DNA of 64,000 nucleotides, from NCBI RefSeq assembly GCF_004366355.1, contig NZ_SODV01000002.1, forward strand, positions 1,466,768 to 1,530,767, given 5' to 3'. The stretch is from Dinghuibacter silviterrae. Lineage in GTDB: Bacteria > Bacteroidota > Bacteroidia > Chitinophagales > Chitinophagaceae. The notes below the pieces were generated by a model. It worked only from the letters and a program-made list of their open reading frames with translations, searched no databases and was not told the DNA's origin. Made by a program: the position numbers and the translations under genes. Of the stretch, positions 35,001 to 43,232 are shown piece by piece; the stretch's first letter is position 1; the number at the start of each line of letters is the position of its first letter.

Positions 35001-35505
35001 TTTCGACCTCTCCGTGCTGTTCCAGGGTTCGACGGACTTCCATGTACAATACGCGGAACAATTGTCACAACCGCTGATGTATCAGCGGAGCGCGCTGGTC
35101 GAGTTCATGGACAGGTGGCACCCCAAAGACCCGAATGCCAATATGTTCGACCCGAATACGGTGTGGGTGCCGGGGTACTATCCTACGACCGGTTCGACCG
35201 AAGCACAGGGTACCGCTGCCGTTCAGAATGCCTCCTATCTGCGGATCAAGACGCTGGAGATCGGCTATTCCCTGACCCGGAAGCTGCTGACCAGGGTAGG
35301 TATCCAAAACCTGCGCGTGTATGTCAACAGCTATAACCTCGCCACGTTCACCCATCTGAAATACAGCGACCCGGAACACCCCGGTGTCACCGGATCGACT
35401 TCGGCGGGGGACTCGCGGATCAACCAAGACTGGAATATTTCGCAAGGCGGTTACCTGTATCCGGAAAACAGAACCTTTAGCGTCGGGGCTTCCGTCTCCT
35501 TCTAA
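32041..35505 (+). CDS. SusC/RagA-family transporter with STN signalling domain
   Basis: 1154 residues. After the signal peptide comes an STN domain (about 30-105: RLTVSLKDAPLSKVFELIQKKTDYQF..., VHLKNAPLSEILETCF). Next are the carboxypeptidase-like domain (about 118-200), the signature LNDVVVVGYGTQKKVNVLGAV, a plug with IIIDGVPRSSGDFSRMDPSEIDNISVLKDASAAIYG, and the beta-barrel ending in VGASVSF. The STN domain is expected because an ECF/FecR pair directly precedes it, so this is a trans-envelope signalling SusC. It is followed 10 bp later by the SusD-family gene. Confidence 0.95.
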   Translation: MNKIRQAVCLLLAFLGTIGLTAGRPAQEPRLTVSLKDAPLSKVFELIQKKTDYQFMYNDDVLAGAPLVSVHLKNAPLSEILETCFQSAHLRYKIDDKTILVMAPEQTTPAVQQPPAVVHGVVRDEKGAPIEGVSVLIKGSTKGTTTDAEGHFSIDVPGDKDVLVFSYIGFAKQEKTVGASKTMVITLKVLDNSLNDVVVVGYGTQKKVNVLGAVSVVKSDELVVTKNENVVNMLTGKVPGMRIQQMSSEPGSFNTAYDIRGFGSNATESPSPPLIIIDGVPRSSGDFSRMDPSEIDNISVLKDASAAIYGVKAANGVILVTTKRGARNANGKFNINYSFNQSWQQFLDVPKTVNGAQYMELYNESIKRNYQTNIVSTAPPAFSDSLIQEYATGKLQSTDWMHAITRPFAPETQHNLNMTGGSDKVNYFFDLGYMTQGSLFKTNSINYDRWNFRSNVNLNFTKRLRGAVLVSGYSDTKNAPYASVWTIFKYAENLLPTDPIYANNNPLYPHLEPDNSNPVVMTNSNLVGQNTYKNNNFQGQMQLEYDVPGIPGLMAKGMYNYGYSVSDNTIINQAHNLYTYDAINNVYDATTVSSPSWVQRQYYTNTNTLMQLSLNYHRQFAGAHNVTGLMLYEENYGKGDNFQAQESFSLGIPYLFAGNAGDYNYLKALQDGSGLVNQVTKSIIGRFDYDYKGRYLAEFSFRDDGSSKYSPTGRWGFFPGALVGWRISNEPFLQKLIAPSILNNLKVRASYGKLGDDGALNYQWVSGYSYPGPGAVLNGSYTGGVVSQGIPDPGLTWMVSKTFNIGADFDLYNGLIGGSFDYFKRTRTGIPATPNAQLPGTSGLQPLQANLNGDVTRGVELTLTHRHSIRDFSYNVAFNIGYSRNRYAFQEETRASSQYDQYLYSLTGRNTNIWWGYIAEGRFTSYAQIQKYEANTGGGNQNVVPGDYYYKDVNHDGVIDQKDMVPIGIRDLPLLNYGLTLGASWRHFDLSVLFQGSTDFHVQYAEQLSQPLMYQRSALVEFMDRWHPKDPNANMFDPNTVWVPGYYPTTGSTEAQGTAAVQNASYLRIKTLEIGYSLTRKLLTRVGIQNLRVYVNSYNLATFTHLKYSDPEHPGVTGSTSAGDSRINQDWNISQGGYLYPENRTFSVGASVSF

Positions 35506-35515
35506 AATGTACAAC

Positions 35516-37420
35516 ATGAAAAAAATTAAATATACCATAACGATACTGGCCGCATACATCCTGGCATCCTGCCACAAGCTGAATGTGCCCCCCCTGAACA
35601 TCATCAGCGAAGACCAGGTCTTCAGCTCCGCCAACGGTGTGGAAGCGTACCTGGCCAATATTTATACGTTCCTGCCCATGGAAGACTTCGTGTACGAGCC
35701 GAACGGCGGCTTTATGACGGGCAACGGGGGACGCTGGCAGTGTTTTTATCATACCGATGCCATTGACGGCGAAATGGCGGGTCCCTTCGGGGGTACCGGT
35801 GACGCGGCCACCGGTTTTGGATTCTGGCCCTACGACCGGATCCGCGTGATCAACATCCTGATCAACGACCTCCCCAAATACGCCAGCCTTTATACACCGG
35901 CCCAGGTAAACGAATGGCTGGGGGAAGCCTACTTCTGCAGGGCGTATACCTATTTTGCCATCGTAAAACGGTATGGCGGTGTTCCCATCGTCAAGACTGT
36001 CGTGGATCCCAATGCCAGCATCGCCAGCCTCCAGGTGCCGAGGAACACGGAGGAGGACTGTTATAAATTTATCGGCGCGGACTTTGACACCGCCTACTCC
36101 CTGATGTGGGTACCGGGGGCGAGCGGCAACCCGTCGATCGAACAGGGCGCCGCCAGCAAATACGCGGCCATGGCCTATAAGTCGAGGGCCATGTTGTACG
36201 CGGCGACCATTGCGAAGTATGGCGCGGCCAACTATGTCGACGGGCCAGCAAGAGCGGCAGGTTTGGTAGGTATCCCAGCGGGGGACGCGAATACGTTCTT
36301 CCAGGCGGCTTATGACGCCGCCAAGCTGGTGGAAGGACAGTTCAGCCTGTACACGGGCGGTTATCCCGACAAGGAACAGAACTATGTCGACCTGTTCCTG
36401 AAACCCAACAACGAGCAGATCTTTATCCGCCAGTATTCCCAGTCCGATCCCAACCTGAACAGCGACAACTCCGGGCCGCACAGCTGGGACGCCACGATGA
36501 CCTGCCGCATCATGACGGGCGACGGTCTTTCCAGGGCGTATCCCGACTACGACTATGTGGAACGCTACGGCGAGCTGCCCATCGTCAACGCGGACGGGAC
36601 GCCCACACGGTTTAACAACCTGGCGGATATTACCAATGGTCTCGAACCCCGGTTGCTCGCGACCGTTTATTTCCCGGGCATGACGCTGCGTGGACAAACC
36701 TTCGACCAGCAAAGAGGAATCTATAAAACGTTTACCGGCAGTGCCGCACAGGAACTGAGCGATAACCTCAATACACCCAACGACGTGTATGGGCAATATC
36801 CAGATACCGCCGCGGGTGTCAACCTGATCTTTAGCTCCAGCTCGAATAACGTGTATGCCGGTCATAACGTGATCGGAAGGGCGGGTTTCAACCCGTCCAC
36901 GGGTGACGATAATACCCGTACCGGTTTCTATTTGCGGAAGTACATCAACTACAATGCGCCCGCCTCCGCCTGCGGTCTGTACCAGAGCACCCAAAGCTAT
37001 ATCGACATGCGGTATGCGGAAGTGTTGCTAAACCGGGCCGAAGCCGCTTATGAACTGGGCAATACCGCCGACGCGCTCGCGGACATCAACGCGATCAGGG
37101 ACCGGGCCGGTGCCGTGGAAGCGACCAACAGTATGACGATCGACACCATCCGCAACGAACGCGACAAGGAACTGGCCTTCGAACACCAGTACTGGTGGGA
37201 CATCCGGAGGTGGCGGATTGCCGACCAGGTGTTGGATAACCGGAAACTGTACGGCCTGATGCCCTACTATATCTCTTCGGAAAACAAATTCATTTTCCTG
37301 AAGCAGATAGAAACTTTCCAACGGACCTATACCTTCCAGAAAATCTGGTATTATGAACCCTTGCCGGGCGGTGAGCTGGCAAAGAATCCCAATCTGTATC
37401 CCAACAATCCAGGGTACTAA
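35516..37420 (+). CDS. SusD/RagB-family lipoprotein
   Basis: 634 residues from the ATG at 35516 (another ATG at 35507 adds three residues; the far upstream extension overlaps SusC). Lipobox LASC with Cys19. SusD core: LGEAYFCRAYTYFAIVKRYGGVPIV, and C-terminal IRNERDKELAFEHQYWWDIRRWRIADQ. Somewhat longer than average, with inserts in the ligand-binding region. Partner of the SusC encoded 10 bp upstream; the downstream DUF3823 and GH43 genes complete the transcription unit and suggest an arabinose- or xylose-containing plant polysaccharide. Confidence 0.94.
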   Translation: MKKIKYTITILAAYILASCHKLNVPPLNIISEDQVFSSANGVEAYLANIYTFLPMEDFVYEPNGGFMTGNGGRWQCFYHTDAIDGEMAGPFGGTGDAATGFGFWPYDRIRVINILINDLPKYASLYTPAQVNEWLGEAYFCRAYTYFAIVKRYGGVPIVKTVVDPNASIASLQVPRNTEEDCYKFIGADFDTAYSLMWVPGASGNPSIEQGAASKYAAMAYKSRAMLYAATIAKYGAANYVDGPARAAGLVGIPAGDANTFFQAAYDAAKLVEGQFSLYTGGYPDKEQNYVDLFLKPNNEQIFIRQYSQSDPNLNSDNSGPHSWDATMTCRIMTGDGLSRAYPDYDYVERYGELPIVNADGTPTRFNNLADITNGLEPRLLATVYFPGMTLRGQTFDQQRGIYKTFTGSAAQELSDNLNTPNDVYGQYPDTAAGVNLIFSSSSNNVYAGHNVIGRAGFNPSTGDDNTRTGFYLRKYINYNAPASACGLYQSTQSYIDMRYAEVLLNRAEAAYELGNTADALADINAIRDRAGAVEATNSMTIDTIRNERDKELAFEHQYWWDIRRWRIADQVLDNRKLYGLMPYYISSENKFIFLKQIETFQRTYTFQKIWYYEPLPGGELAKNPNLYPNNPGY

Positions 37421-37425
37421 AACTT

Positions 37426-38154
37426 ATGCGCATGAAAAATTTTTTGATAGCAGCGTTGGTCCTTGCCGCCTATTCCTGCGCCAAGACCGATAACTATGCC
37501 GCCCCGAATTCGACCTACCAGGGGAACCTGATCGACAGCGTAACGGGAAAGAATCTTTTAACGGAAACCGGCGGCGCGTCACTCATGCTCAAACAGTTGA
37601 GCTGGAGCGGTACCCCCGATCCCTACTATATACCCACCAAACCCGACGGCTCTTTTGAAGATACCCGGATCTACAGCGGGCAGTACAGTGTACTCCCCAC
37701 CCAGGGCGCTTTCTGGCCGACCGACAGTGTCGTGACCCAAATCGGTGGTTCGACCAGCCAGAATTTTACGGTCGTGCCCTACCTGGAGATCACCCATTTC
37801 ACCGATACCCTGAGCGCCGATTCACTGGTGATGACCTGTCAGCTCATGGCGCCGAGACAAAACGGCCTGCCCGAAATACTGGAAATCTGGCCTTTTGTGA
37901 ATTCGACGGAGTTCGTTGGCAGTGGCGCCTTTATCACGAACTTTACGATTTCCGACCCCTCCAACGGCAGCTACAACCTGGCTGCGATCAACAGCAACTG
38001 GAACGCCACGATCGCGGCGACGACCTACCGGTTGGTGGTTCACGGATTGATCGCGGGCCGCACCTATTTCGCCCGGCTCGGGGTGCGCGTCAATGACAGC
38101 TACAGGAAGTATAATTTCAGCCCCATCGTAGAAGTGGATGTACCGACAAAATAA
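37426..38154 (+). CDS. DUF3823-domain surface lipoprotein
   Basis: 242 residues, lipobox AAYSC with Cys18. The remainder matches DUF3823 lipoproteins, which are two Ig-like beta domains that accompany SusC/SusD pairs: YQGNLIDSVTGKNLLTETGGASLMLKQLSW, YIPTKPDGSFEDTRIYSGQYSV, and C-terminal RTYFARLGVRVNDSYRKYNFSPIVEV. The family is thought to help bind glycan at the cell surface. It starts 5 bp after the susD-like stop and ends 4 bp before the GH43 gene, so it is inside the operon. Confidence 0.85.
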   Translation: MRMKNFLIAALVLAAYSCAKTDNYAAPNSTYQGNLIDSVTGKNLLTETGGASLMLKQLSWSGTPDPYYIPTKPDGSFEDTRIYSGQYSVLPTQGAFWPTDSVVTQIGGSTSQNFTVVPYLEITHFTDTLSADSLVMTCQLMAPRQNGLPEILEIWPFVNSTEFVGSGAFITNFTISDPSNGSYNLAAINSNWNATIAATTYRLVVHGLIAGRTYFARLGVRVNDSYRKYNFSPIVEVDVPTK

Positions 38155-38158
38155 CAAT

Positions 38159-39070
38159 ATGATCCGATTCCTCTGTACGGCCGTTGTCCTGGCCCCGCTG
38201 GTGGTTGCAGCCCAGCACAACCCCATCATCACCAGCATGTACACCGCCGACCCGTCCGCCCACGTTTGGGCGGACGGCCGGTTGTACATTTATTGTTCGC
38301 ACGACGTCGCACCGCCCCGGGGATGCGACCTCATGGATCGCTACCATGTGTATTCCACCGACGATATGGTCCACTGGAAGGACCACGGTGAAATCCTCAA
38401 TTCCAGCCAGGTCCCCTGGGGCCGCAAGGAAGGCGGTTTCATGTGGGCGCCGGATTGTGCGTATAAAAATGGGACGTATTATTTTTATTTTCCCCACCCC
38501 AGCGGCACCGACTGGAACCACACCTGGAAGATCGGCGTGGCCACCAGCAAATCCCCGGCCGGCGGGTTTACCGTCCAGGGCTTTATCACGGGTTTAAAGT
38601 CCATGATCGACCCTTGTGTGTTTGTTGACGACGACGGTCAGGCCTATTTCTATTATGGAGGAGGAGGCCACTGCGAAGGCGGCAAGCTCAAAGACAATAT
38701 GATGGACATCGACGGCGATATGAAACCCATGGAAGGCCTGGTGGATTTCCACGAAGCAACCTGGGTACATAAATACAATGGGGTGTATTACCTCACATAC
38801 TCCGACAACCACGACTCTGCCGGCATGCACAACCAGATGCGGTATGCCACCAGCGACAACCCCTTAGGTCCCTGGACCTACCGGGGGATTTATATCACAC
38901 CCACGGACAGTTATACCGACCATGGGTCTGTCGTCCAGTACAAGGGGCAGTGGTATGCGTTTTACCACAATAGCAACTTGTCGCACAATGATTGGCTAAG
39001 GTCCGTCTGTGTAGACAAATTGTATTATAACCCCGACGGGTCCATAAAGATGGTGGTGCAGACGCACTAG
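38159..39070 (+). CDS. Secreted glycoside hydrolase family 43
   Basis: 303 residues from the ATG at 38159, with a signal peptide ending in VVAAQ. Five-bladed beta-propeller GH43 layout. Candidate catalytic residues are the general base Asp31 (TADPSAHVW), the pKa modulator Asp151 (MIDPCVFVDDDG) and the general acid Glu199 (FHEATWVHKYNG). GH43 enzymes are mostly arabinofuranosidases, xylosidases and endo-arabinanases. Last gene of the tight SusC/SusD/DUF3823 run, so the imported glycan probably contains arabinose or xylose. Confidence 0.9.
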   Translation: MIRFLCTAVVLAPLVVAAQHNPIITSMYTADPSAHVWADGRLYIYCSHDVAPPRGCDLMDRYHVYSTDDMVHWKDHGEILNSSQVPWGRKEGGFMWAPDCAYKNGTYYFYFPHPSGTDWNHTWKIGVATSKSPAGGFTVQGFITGLKSMIDPCVFVDDDGQAYFYYGGGGHCEGGKLKDNMMDIDGDMKPMEGLVDFHEATWVHKYNGVYYLTYSDNHDSAGMHNQMRYATSDNPLGPWTYRGIYITPTDSYTDHGSVVQYKGQWYAFYHNSNLSHNDWLRSVCVDKLYYNPDGSIKMVVQTH

Positions 39071-39140
39071 GGGGCCCTATCTTATTGATGAGCGGCAGTG
39101 CGATGAGCGGCGGTTCCGGGGAAAATTTCTAAATTGCCCT

Positions 39141-40670
39141 ATGCAAAAGTTAACCTTGACCCTGATCGGCCTTTTCTCCCTGGCCACCACGGTCCACGCG
39201 ATTGCCGGACAAACGTCCACCGCCCGCCACCCCGGTGTTGTTTCTTTTACCTACCGCAACCAGTTCGCCAAGGATGTACCCGGCACCCTGGACATGATCA
39301 AAGCCCAGGGACTCCAGGACATCGAGTTCTCCAGCCTTTTTGGCCAGACGCCGGCGGCGTTGCGAAAGATGCTGGACGACCGGGGGCTGTACTGTAGCTC
39401 GTATGGGGTGGGGTACGACGACCTCCTGAACAAAACCGATGACGTGGCTTCCGCCGCAAAGACCCTGGGCGCGCAGTATGTGCGGGTCGCCTGGATTCCA
39501 CACAAGGGAGACTTTACCCTGGAGGGGGTTCAACAGGCCATCGCGGATTTTAATAAAGTAGGCAAGATTTTGAAGGAAAAATATGGCCTGTCGCTCATCT
39601 ACCACAACCACGGGTATGAGTTCGTGCCTTATGGTCAGGGCACGTTGTACGACCTGCTGGTCACCCAGACGGACCCTGCCTATGTCAATTTTGAACTCGA
39701 CGTCCTTTGGGCATATTTCCCCGGTCAGGATCCCGCGGGGCTGTTGTACAAGTATCCTACAAGGTACAAGGCGTTGCACCTGAAAGACCTCAAAATCGGC
39801 ATCCCCGGCAGCAATACCGGCGGTACTTCCGGCAACAACGACGTGGTTTTAGGCACGGGTCAGATCGACATGCCTTCGATCATCGCCGCCGCGGAGAAAG
39901 CCGGTGTCGGGCACTACTATATCGAAGATGAGAGCGACCGCTCGGAAACACAGGTGCCGGAAAGCATCGCTTTTCTTAAGCAGCTTGAAGTGCCCAACAC
40001 CCTGACCCCCGCCGAACGCAAAGCCGGCTGGAAGCTGCTCTTCGACGGCAAGACCTCCGACGGCTGGGTGGGCGCGCATCAGGACGTTTTCCCCACCAAA
40101 ACCGGTGGCTGGATCGTCAGGGACGGCATGATTACCATCCAGGGCTCCGGGGGCGAAGAAGCCAAGAATGTGGGGGACATCGTCACCACCGGCGAATACA
40201 GCGCGTTCGACCTTAGCTTCCAGTTCAGGACGAGCAGGGGGTGTAACAGCGGTGTAAAATATTTTGTCACCCTGAAAGAGCAAACCGGTGGTTCCGCCAT
40301 CGGTCTTGAATACCAGATCCTCGACGACTCCGTCCACCCGGACGCCAAACTGGGCCGCAACGGCGACCGCACCCTGGCTTCCCTGTACGACCTCATCCCG
40401 GCCAACAAACCCCAAAGCTGTCTTCGCCCGATCGGCGAATGGAACACCGGCCGCATCGTCGTTTACCCCGACAACCGGGTCGAACACTGGCTCAACGGCG
40501 TCAAGGTCCTTTCTTACGTCCGCAAGTCCAAGGAATTCGAAGACCTCGTCGCCATCAGCAAGTACAAGGTATGGGATCATTTCGGTGAGGCGGATAAGGG
40601 GCACATCCTGTTGCAGGACCATGGGTTTCATGTGGATTTCCGGAGTATCAAGATCAAGGAGTTGAAGTAG
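39141..40670 (+). CDS. Sugar isomerase/epimerase-like TIM barrel fused to 3-keto-disaccharide hydrolase (DUF1080)
   Basis: 509 residues with signal peptide. Residues about 30-285 form an AP-endonuclease-2-type TIM barrel (LQDIEFSSLFGQTPAALRKML, LIYHNHGYEFVP, NFELDVLWAYF, YKALHLKDLK, YYIEDESD) with the usual metal ligands of xylose-isomerase-like epimerases. Residues about 300-509 form a DUF1080/3-keto-disaccharide hydrolase domain (GWKLLFDGKTSDGWV, FDLSFQFRTSRGCNSGVKYFV, GLEYQILDD, EWNTGRIVVYPDNRVEHWLNGVKVLSY). In 3-keto-glycoside degradation these activities act in sequence, so the fusion could hydrolyse and isomerise oxidised sugars in the periplasm. Confidence 0.88.
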   Translation: MQKLTLTLIGLFSLATTVHAIAGQTSTARHPGVVSFTYRNQFAKDVPGTLDMIKAQGLQDIEFSSLFGQTPAALRKMLDDRGLYCSSYGVGYDDLLNKTDDVASAAKTLGAQYVRVAWIPHKGDFTLEGVQQAIADFNKVGKILKEKYGLSLIYHNHGYEFVPYGQGTLYDLLVTQTDPAYVNFELDVLWAYFPGQDPAGLLYKYPTRYKALHLKDLKIGIPGSNTGGTSGNNDVVLGTGQIDMPSIIAAAEKAGVGHYYIEDESDRSETQVPESIAFLKQLEVPNTLTPAERKAGWKLLFDGKTSDGWVGAHQDVFPTKTGGWIVRDGMITIQGSGGEEAKNVGDIVTTGEYSAFDLSFQFRTSRGCNSGVKYFVTLKEQTGGSAIGLEYQILDDSVHPDAKLGRNGDRTLASLYDLIPANKPQSCLRPIGEWNTGRIVVYPDNRVEHWLNGVKVLSYVRKSKEFEDLVAISKYKVWDHFGEADKGHILLQDHGFHVDFRSIKIKELK

Positions 40671-40689
40671 CCCGCGGCGGGGCCGCGGG
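40671..40689 (+). terminator. GC-rich hairpin directly after stop
   Basis: CCCGCGGC-GGG-GCCGCGGG, perfect 8-bp stem with a 3-nt loop, starting at the base after the stop codon at 40670. No U-tract follows, so it may be a weak terminator or mRNA 3'-end protector. Confidence 0.45.
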
Positions 40690-40743
40690 CCCCATCGCGT
40701 CGATCCGGACACTTATTGTATCGAAAGCGAACAGGAGCGGGTG

Positions 40744-40756
40744 CGCAACTGATTGA
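40744..40756 (+). promoter_or_regulatory. 13-bp element shared by both permease genes
   Basis: CGCAACTGATTGA, identical to 26518-26530, 47 bp before the permease start at 40804. Downstream flanks differ (TATATTGTGG follows here), so the 13-mer itself is the conserved part. Confidence 0.45.
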
Positions 40757-40803
40757 AATAGTGTCGTCTATATTGTGGCATTATCTTCGCGCGGTTTTTG
40801 CGT

Positions 40804-43230
40804 ATGCTCCAAAGCTATCTCAAAACCGCGCTGCGTTTCTTGCGTAAGAACCGCTTCTTCAGCGCCATCAATATCTTCGGCCTTACCGCCGGCACCCTGT
40901 GCTGTCTGTACATCGTCCTGTACGTGGTCGACCAGTACAGCTACGACCGGCACCACAAAGACGCCGGAGACATCTACCGGGTAGACCAGGTCGTGACCCA
41001 GCTGAAAACGGGGGAGACGTTTAAGAATTCAACCACCGCTGCACCGATCGTAACTTCCATGGCGCAAAATTTCCCCGAGATAGCGCAGTACACCCGGGTC
41101 ATACCGTACATTGGGGCTTCCACCCAGCTCCTCCACTACGGCCAAAAAGTGATCGCGGAGAAATCAGCCGCCCTGGTCGACTCCACCTTCTTCGACGTAT
41201 TCACCTATCATTTCCAGGAAGGTAACGCCGCCACCGCGCTGTCCAGGCCGTTTTCGGCCGTGCTGACAAGGAGCCTGTCCGACCGGCTTTTTGGGACCGA
41301 AGATCCCGTTGGAAAGACGATCACCATCGAAAATATCTACGGCAAAACCGATTACATCGTCCGTGCTATCATAGACGAAAGCCTGGGTAAATCCGTCATA
41401 AACCCCCAGATTGTCGTCAACCTGACCGGCAGCCCGTTGGGCAATGATGCTTTGACATCGACGACCTGGACGCGGAACAACTACCTTAACTCTTTTGTCC
41501 GCCTCAGACCCGATGCCGACCCCGGGGTTCTGGAACAAAAACTGCCGGCGCTCGTCAACCGGATAGCAGCCGCCCAGTACATGCAATTCAATATGACTGA
41601 CCGGCTCCACCTCCAGCCATTGACGTCGGTACACACCTCACCCGAATGGAAGGGGCTTGATTTTGTAAAGAACATCAACCCGGTCTTCCTGAATATCCTG
41701 CTGTTGATCGCCTTCCTGATCCAACTGATCGCCTGTATCAACTTCATGAACCTGTCCACCGCCCGGGCATCCAAACGAGCGAAGGAAGTCGGCGTGCGCA
41801 AGGTGATCGGGGCAGATAGGAGAGACCTGGTGCGCCAGTTCCTGGGAGAGTCATACATGCTGTCCGTCATCGGTGTATTGTTCTCCGTACTTCTGCTGGT
41901 CCTGCTGTTGCCCTATCTCAACGGTATTACCGGCGCCTCGGTGCAACCCGGTCTCCTCGCCGATCCGCGTTTGTGGGGTGTGCTGCTCGCGCTGATGGCG
42001 ATTACCGGTCTTGTGGCGGGGAGCTACCCTGCATTCTACCTTTCCGCTTTCCAGGCTATAAAGGTCATCAAGGGCAATTTCACCAGCCATATATCTGCCG
42101 CAGGTATCCGGCGGTCGCTGGTTGTCTTCCAGTTCGTTCTTTCCATCGTGTTGGTTACCGGTATCGTCGTGATCTACAGCCAGCTGAATTATATCAAGAA
42201 TAAAGACCTGGGTTTCGACAAGGACCAGAAGCTCGTCCTGAAGATCCAGGGCATCGACCCGGACGAACGCGTCGCCGCGTTTTTAAACGAGCTACGTAAC
42301 ATAGCGGGCGTACAGGCGGTCACCAACAGCAGCCAGTACCTGAACAGCGGCGCACCGTTTTTCTCCAACCACTTTTTCCTACGCGGCCAGAGCGACGCCG
42401 ACCAACGCTATACCAACTTCGTCATCTCGGATGAATACTTTACCCGCGTCAACGGCCTTCACCTGCTCAGCGGCCGCGACTTCGACGCCATCGATTCGGG
42501 CAAGTGCCTGATCAATGAAACCTACGCGCACCAATTGGGTCTGACCCCCGCGACCGCCATCGGCGTGCACATTTACGACGACCAGCAACGGGAGGTCCAG
42601 ATCATCGGGGTGATGAAAAATTTCAACTACAGCGCCCTTTACGACACCATCGAGAACTTCATGGTCTGGAAGCAGCAGGCCATCGATTCGCGCTGGCCCA
42701 TCATCATCATGAACACCCGGACCAACGACTATCACGCACTCCTCGCCTCCATCGAACGGCTATGGAAGCAGTACGTCCCCGGCGAACCTTTTATGTACAC
42801 CTTCATGGATGAATCCGTACAGGAACAATACCAGACCGAAATCGCCCTTTCCCACATCATCAACGCCTTCACCCTGATGGCCATCCTGATCTCCTGTCTC
42901 GGTCTTTTCGGTCTTGCTGCTTTCAGCGCTGAACAAAGGGGCAAAGAGATCGGTATCCGCAAGGTCCTCGGTGCCAGCACCGCAGGCCTGGCCAGTCTTT
43001 TGTCAAAAGACTTCCTGGTACTGGTGGGGATTGCATTTGTGATTGCCCTTCCGTTGTCCTGGTGGATCATGAGCCGGTGGCTGGAGAACTTTGCTTACCG
43101 CGTGGGGATTGCCTGGTGGATGTTTGCATTGTCGGGGTCGGTGTCCGCCGTTATTGCTTTGGGGACCGTCAGTTTTCAGGCGATAAGGGCAGCGCGGGCC
43201 AACCCGATTGCGCGGTTGCGGAGCGTGTAA
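40804..43230 (+). CDS. MacB/FtsX-like ABC-transporter permease
   Basis: 808 residues from the ATG at 40804 (a TTG two codons earlier is the alternative). Same build as the permease at 26595. N-terminal segment (FLRKNRFFSAINIFGLTAGTLCCLYIVLYVVDQ), MacB-PCD periplasmic domain, central block CINFMNLSTARASKRAKEVGVRKVIGADRRDLVRQFLGES, second periplasmic domain, and the C-terminal block LGLFGLAAFSAEQRGKEIGIRKVLGAST. No ATPase nearby. It ends 2 bp before the convergent GH31 stop. Confidence 0.92.
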   Translation: MLQSYLKTALRFLRKNRFFSAINIFGLTAGTLCCLYIVLYVVDQYSYDRHHKDAGDIYRVDQVVTQLKTGETFKNSTTAAPIVTSMAQNFPEIAQYTRVIPYIGASTQLLHYGQKVIAEKSAALVDSTFFDVFTYHFQEGNAATALSRPFSAVLTRSLSDRLFGTEDPVGKTITIENIYGKTDYIVRAIIDESLGKSVINPQIVVNLTGSPLGNDALTSTTWTRNNYLNSFVRLRPDADPGVLEQKLPALVNRIAAAQYMQFNMTDRLHLQPLTSVHTSPEWKGLDFVKNINPVFLNILLLIAFLIQLIACINFMNLSTARASKRAKEVGVRKVIGADRRDLVRQFLGESYMLSVIGVLFSVLLLVLLLPYLNGITGASVQPGLLADPRLWGVLLALMAITGLVAGSYPAFYLSAFQAIKVIKGNFTSHISAAGIRRSLVVFQFVLSIVLVTGIVVIYSQLNYIKNKDLGFDKDQKLVLKIQGIDPDERVAAFLNELRNIAGVQAVTNSSQYLNSGAPFFSNHFFLRGQSDADQRYTNFVISDEYFTRVNGLHLLSGRDFDAIDSGKCLINETYAHQLGLTPATAIGVHIYDDQQREVQIIGVMKNFNYSALYDTIENFMVWKQQAIDSRWPIIIMNTRTNDYHALLASIERLWKQYVPGEPFMYTFMDESVQEQYQTEIALSHIINAFTLMAILISCLGLFGLAAFSAEQRGKEIGIRKVLGASTAGLASLLSKDFLVLVGIAFVIALPLSWWIMSRWLENFAYRVGIAWWMFALSGSVSAVIALGTVSFQAIRAARANPIARLRSV

Positions 43231-43232
43231 GG

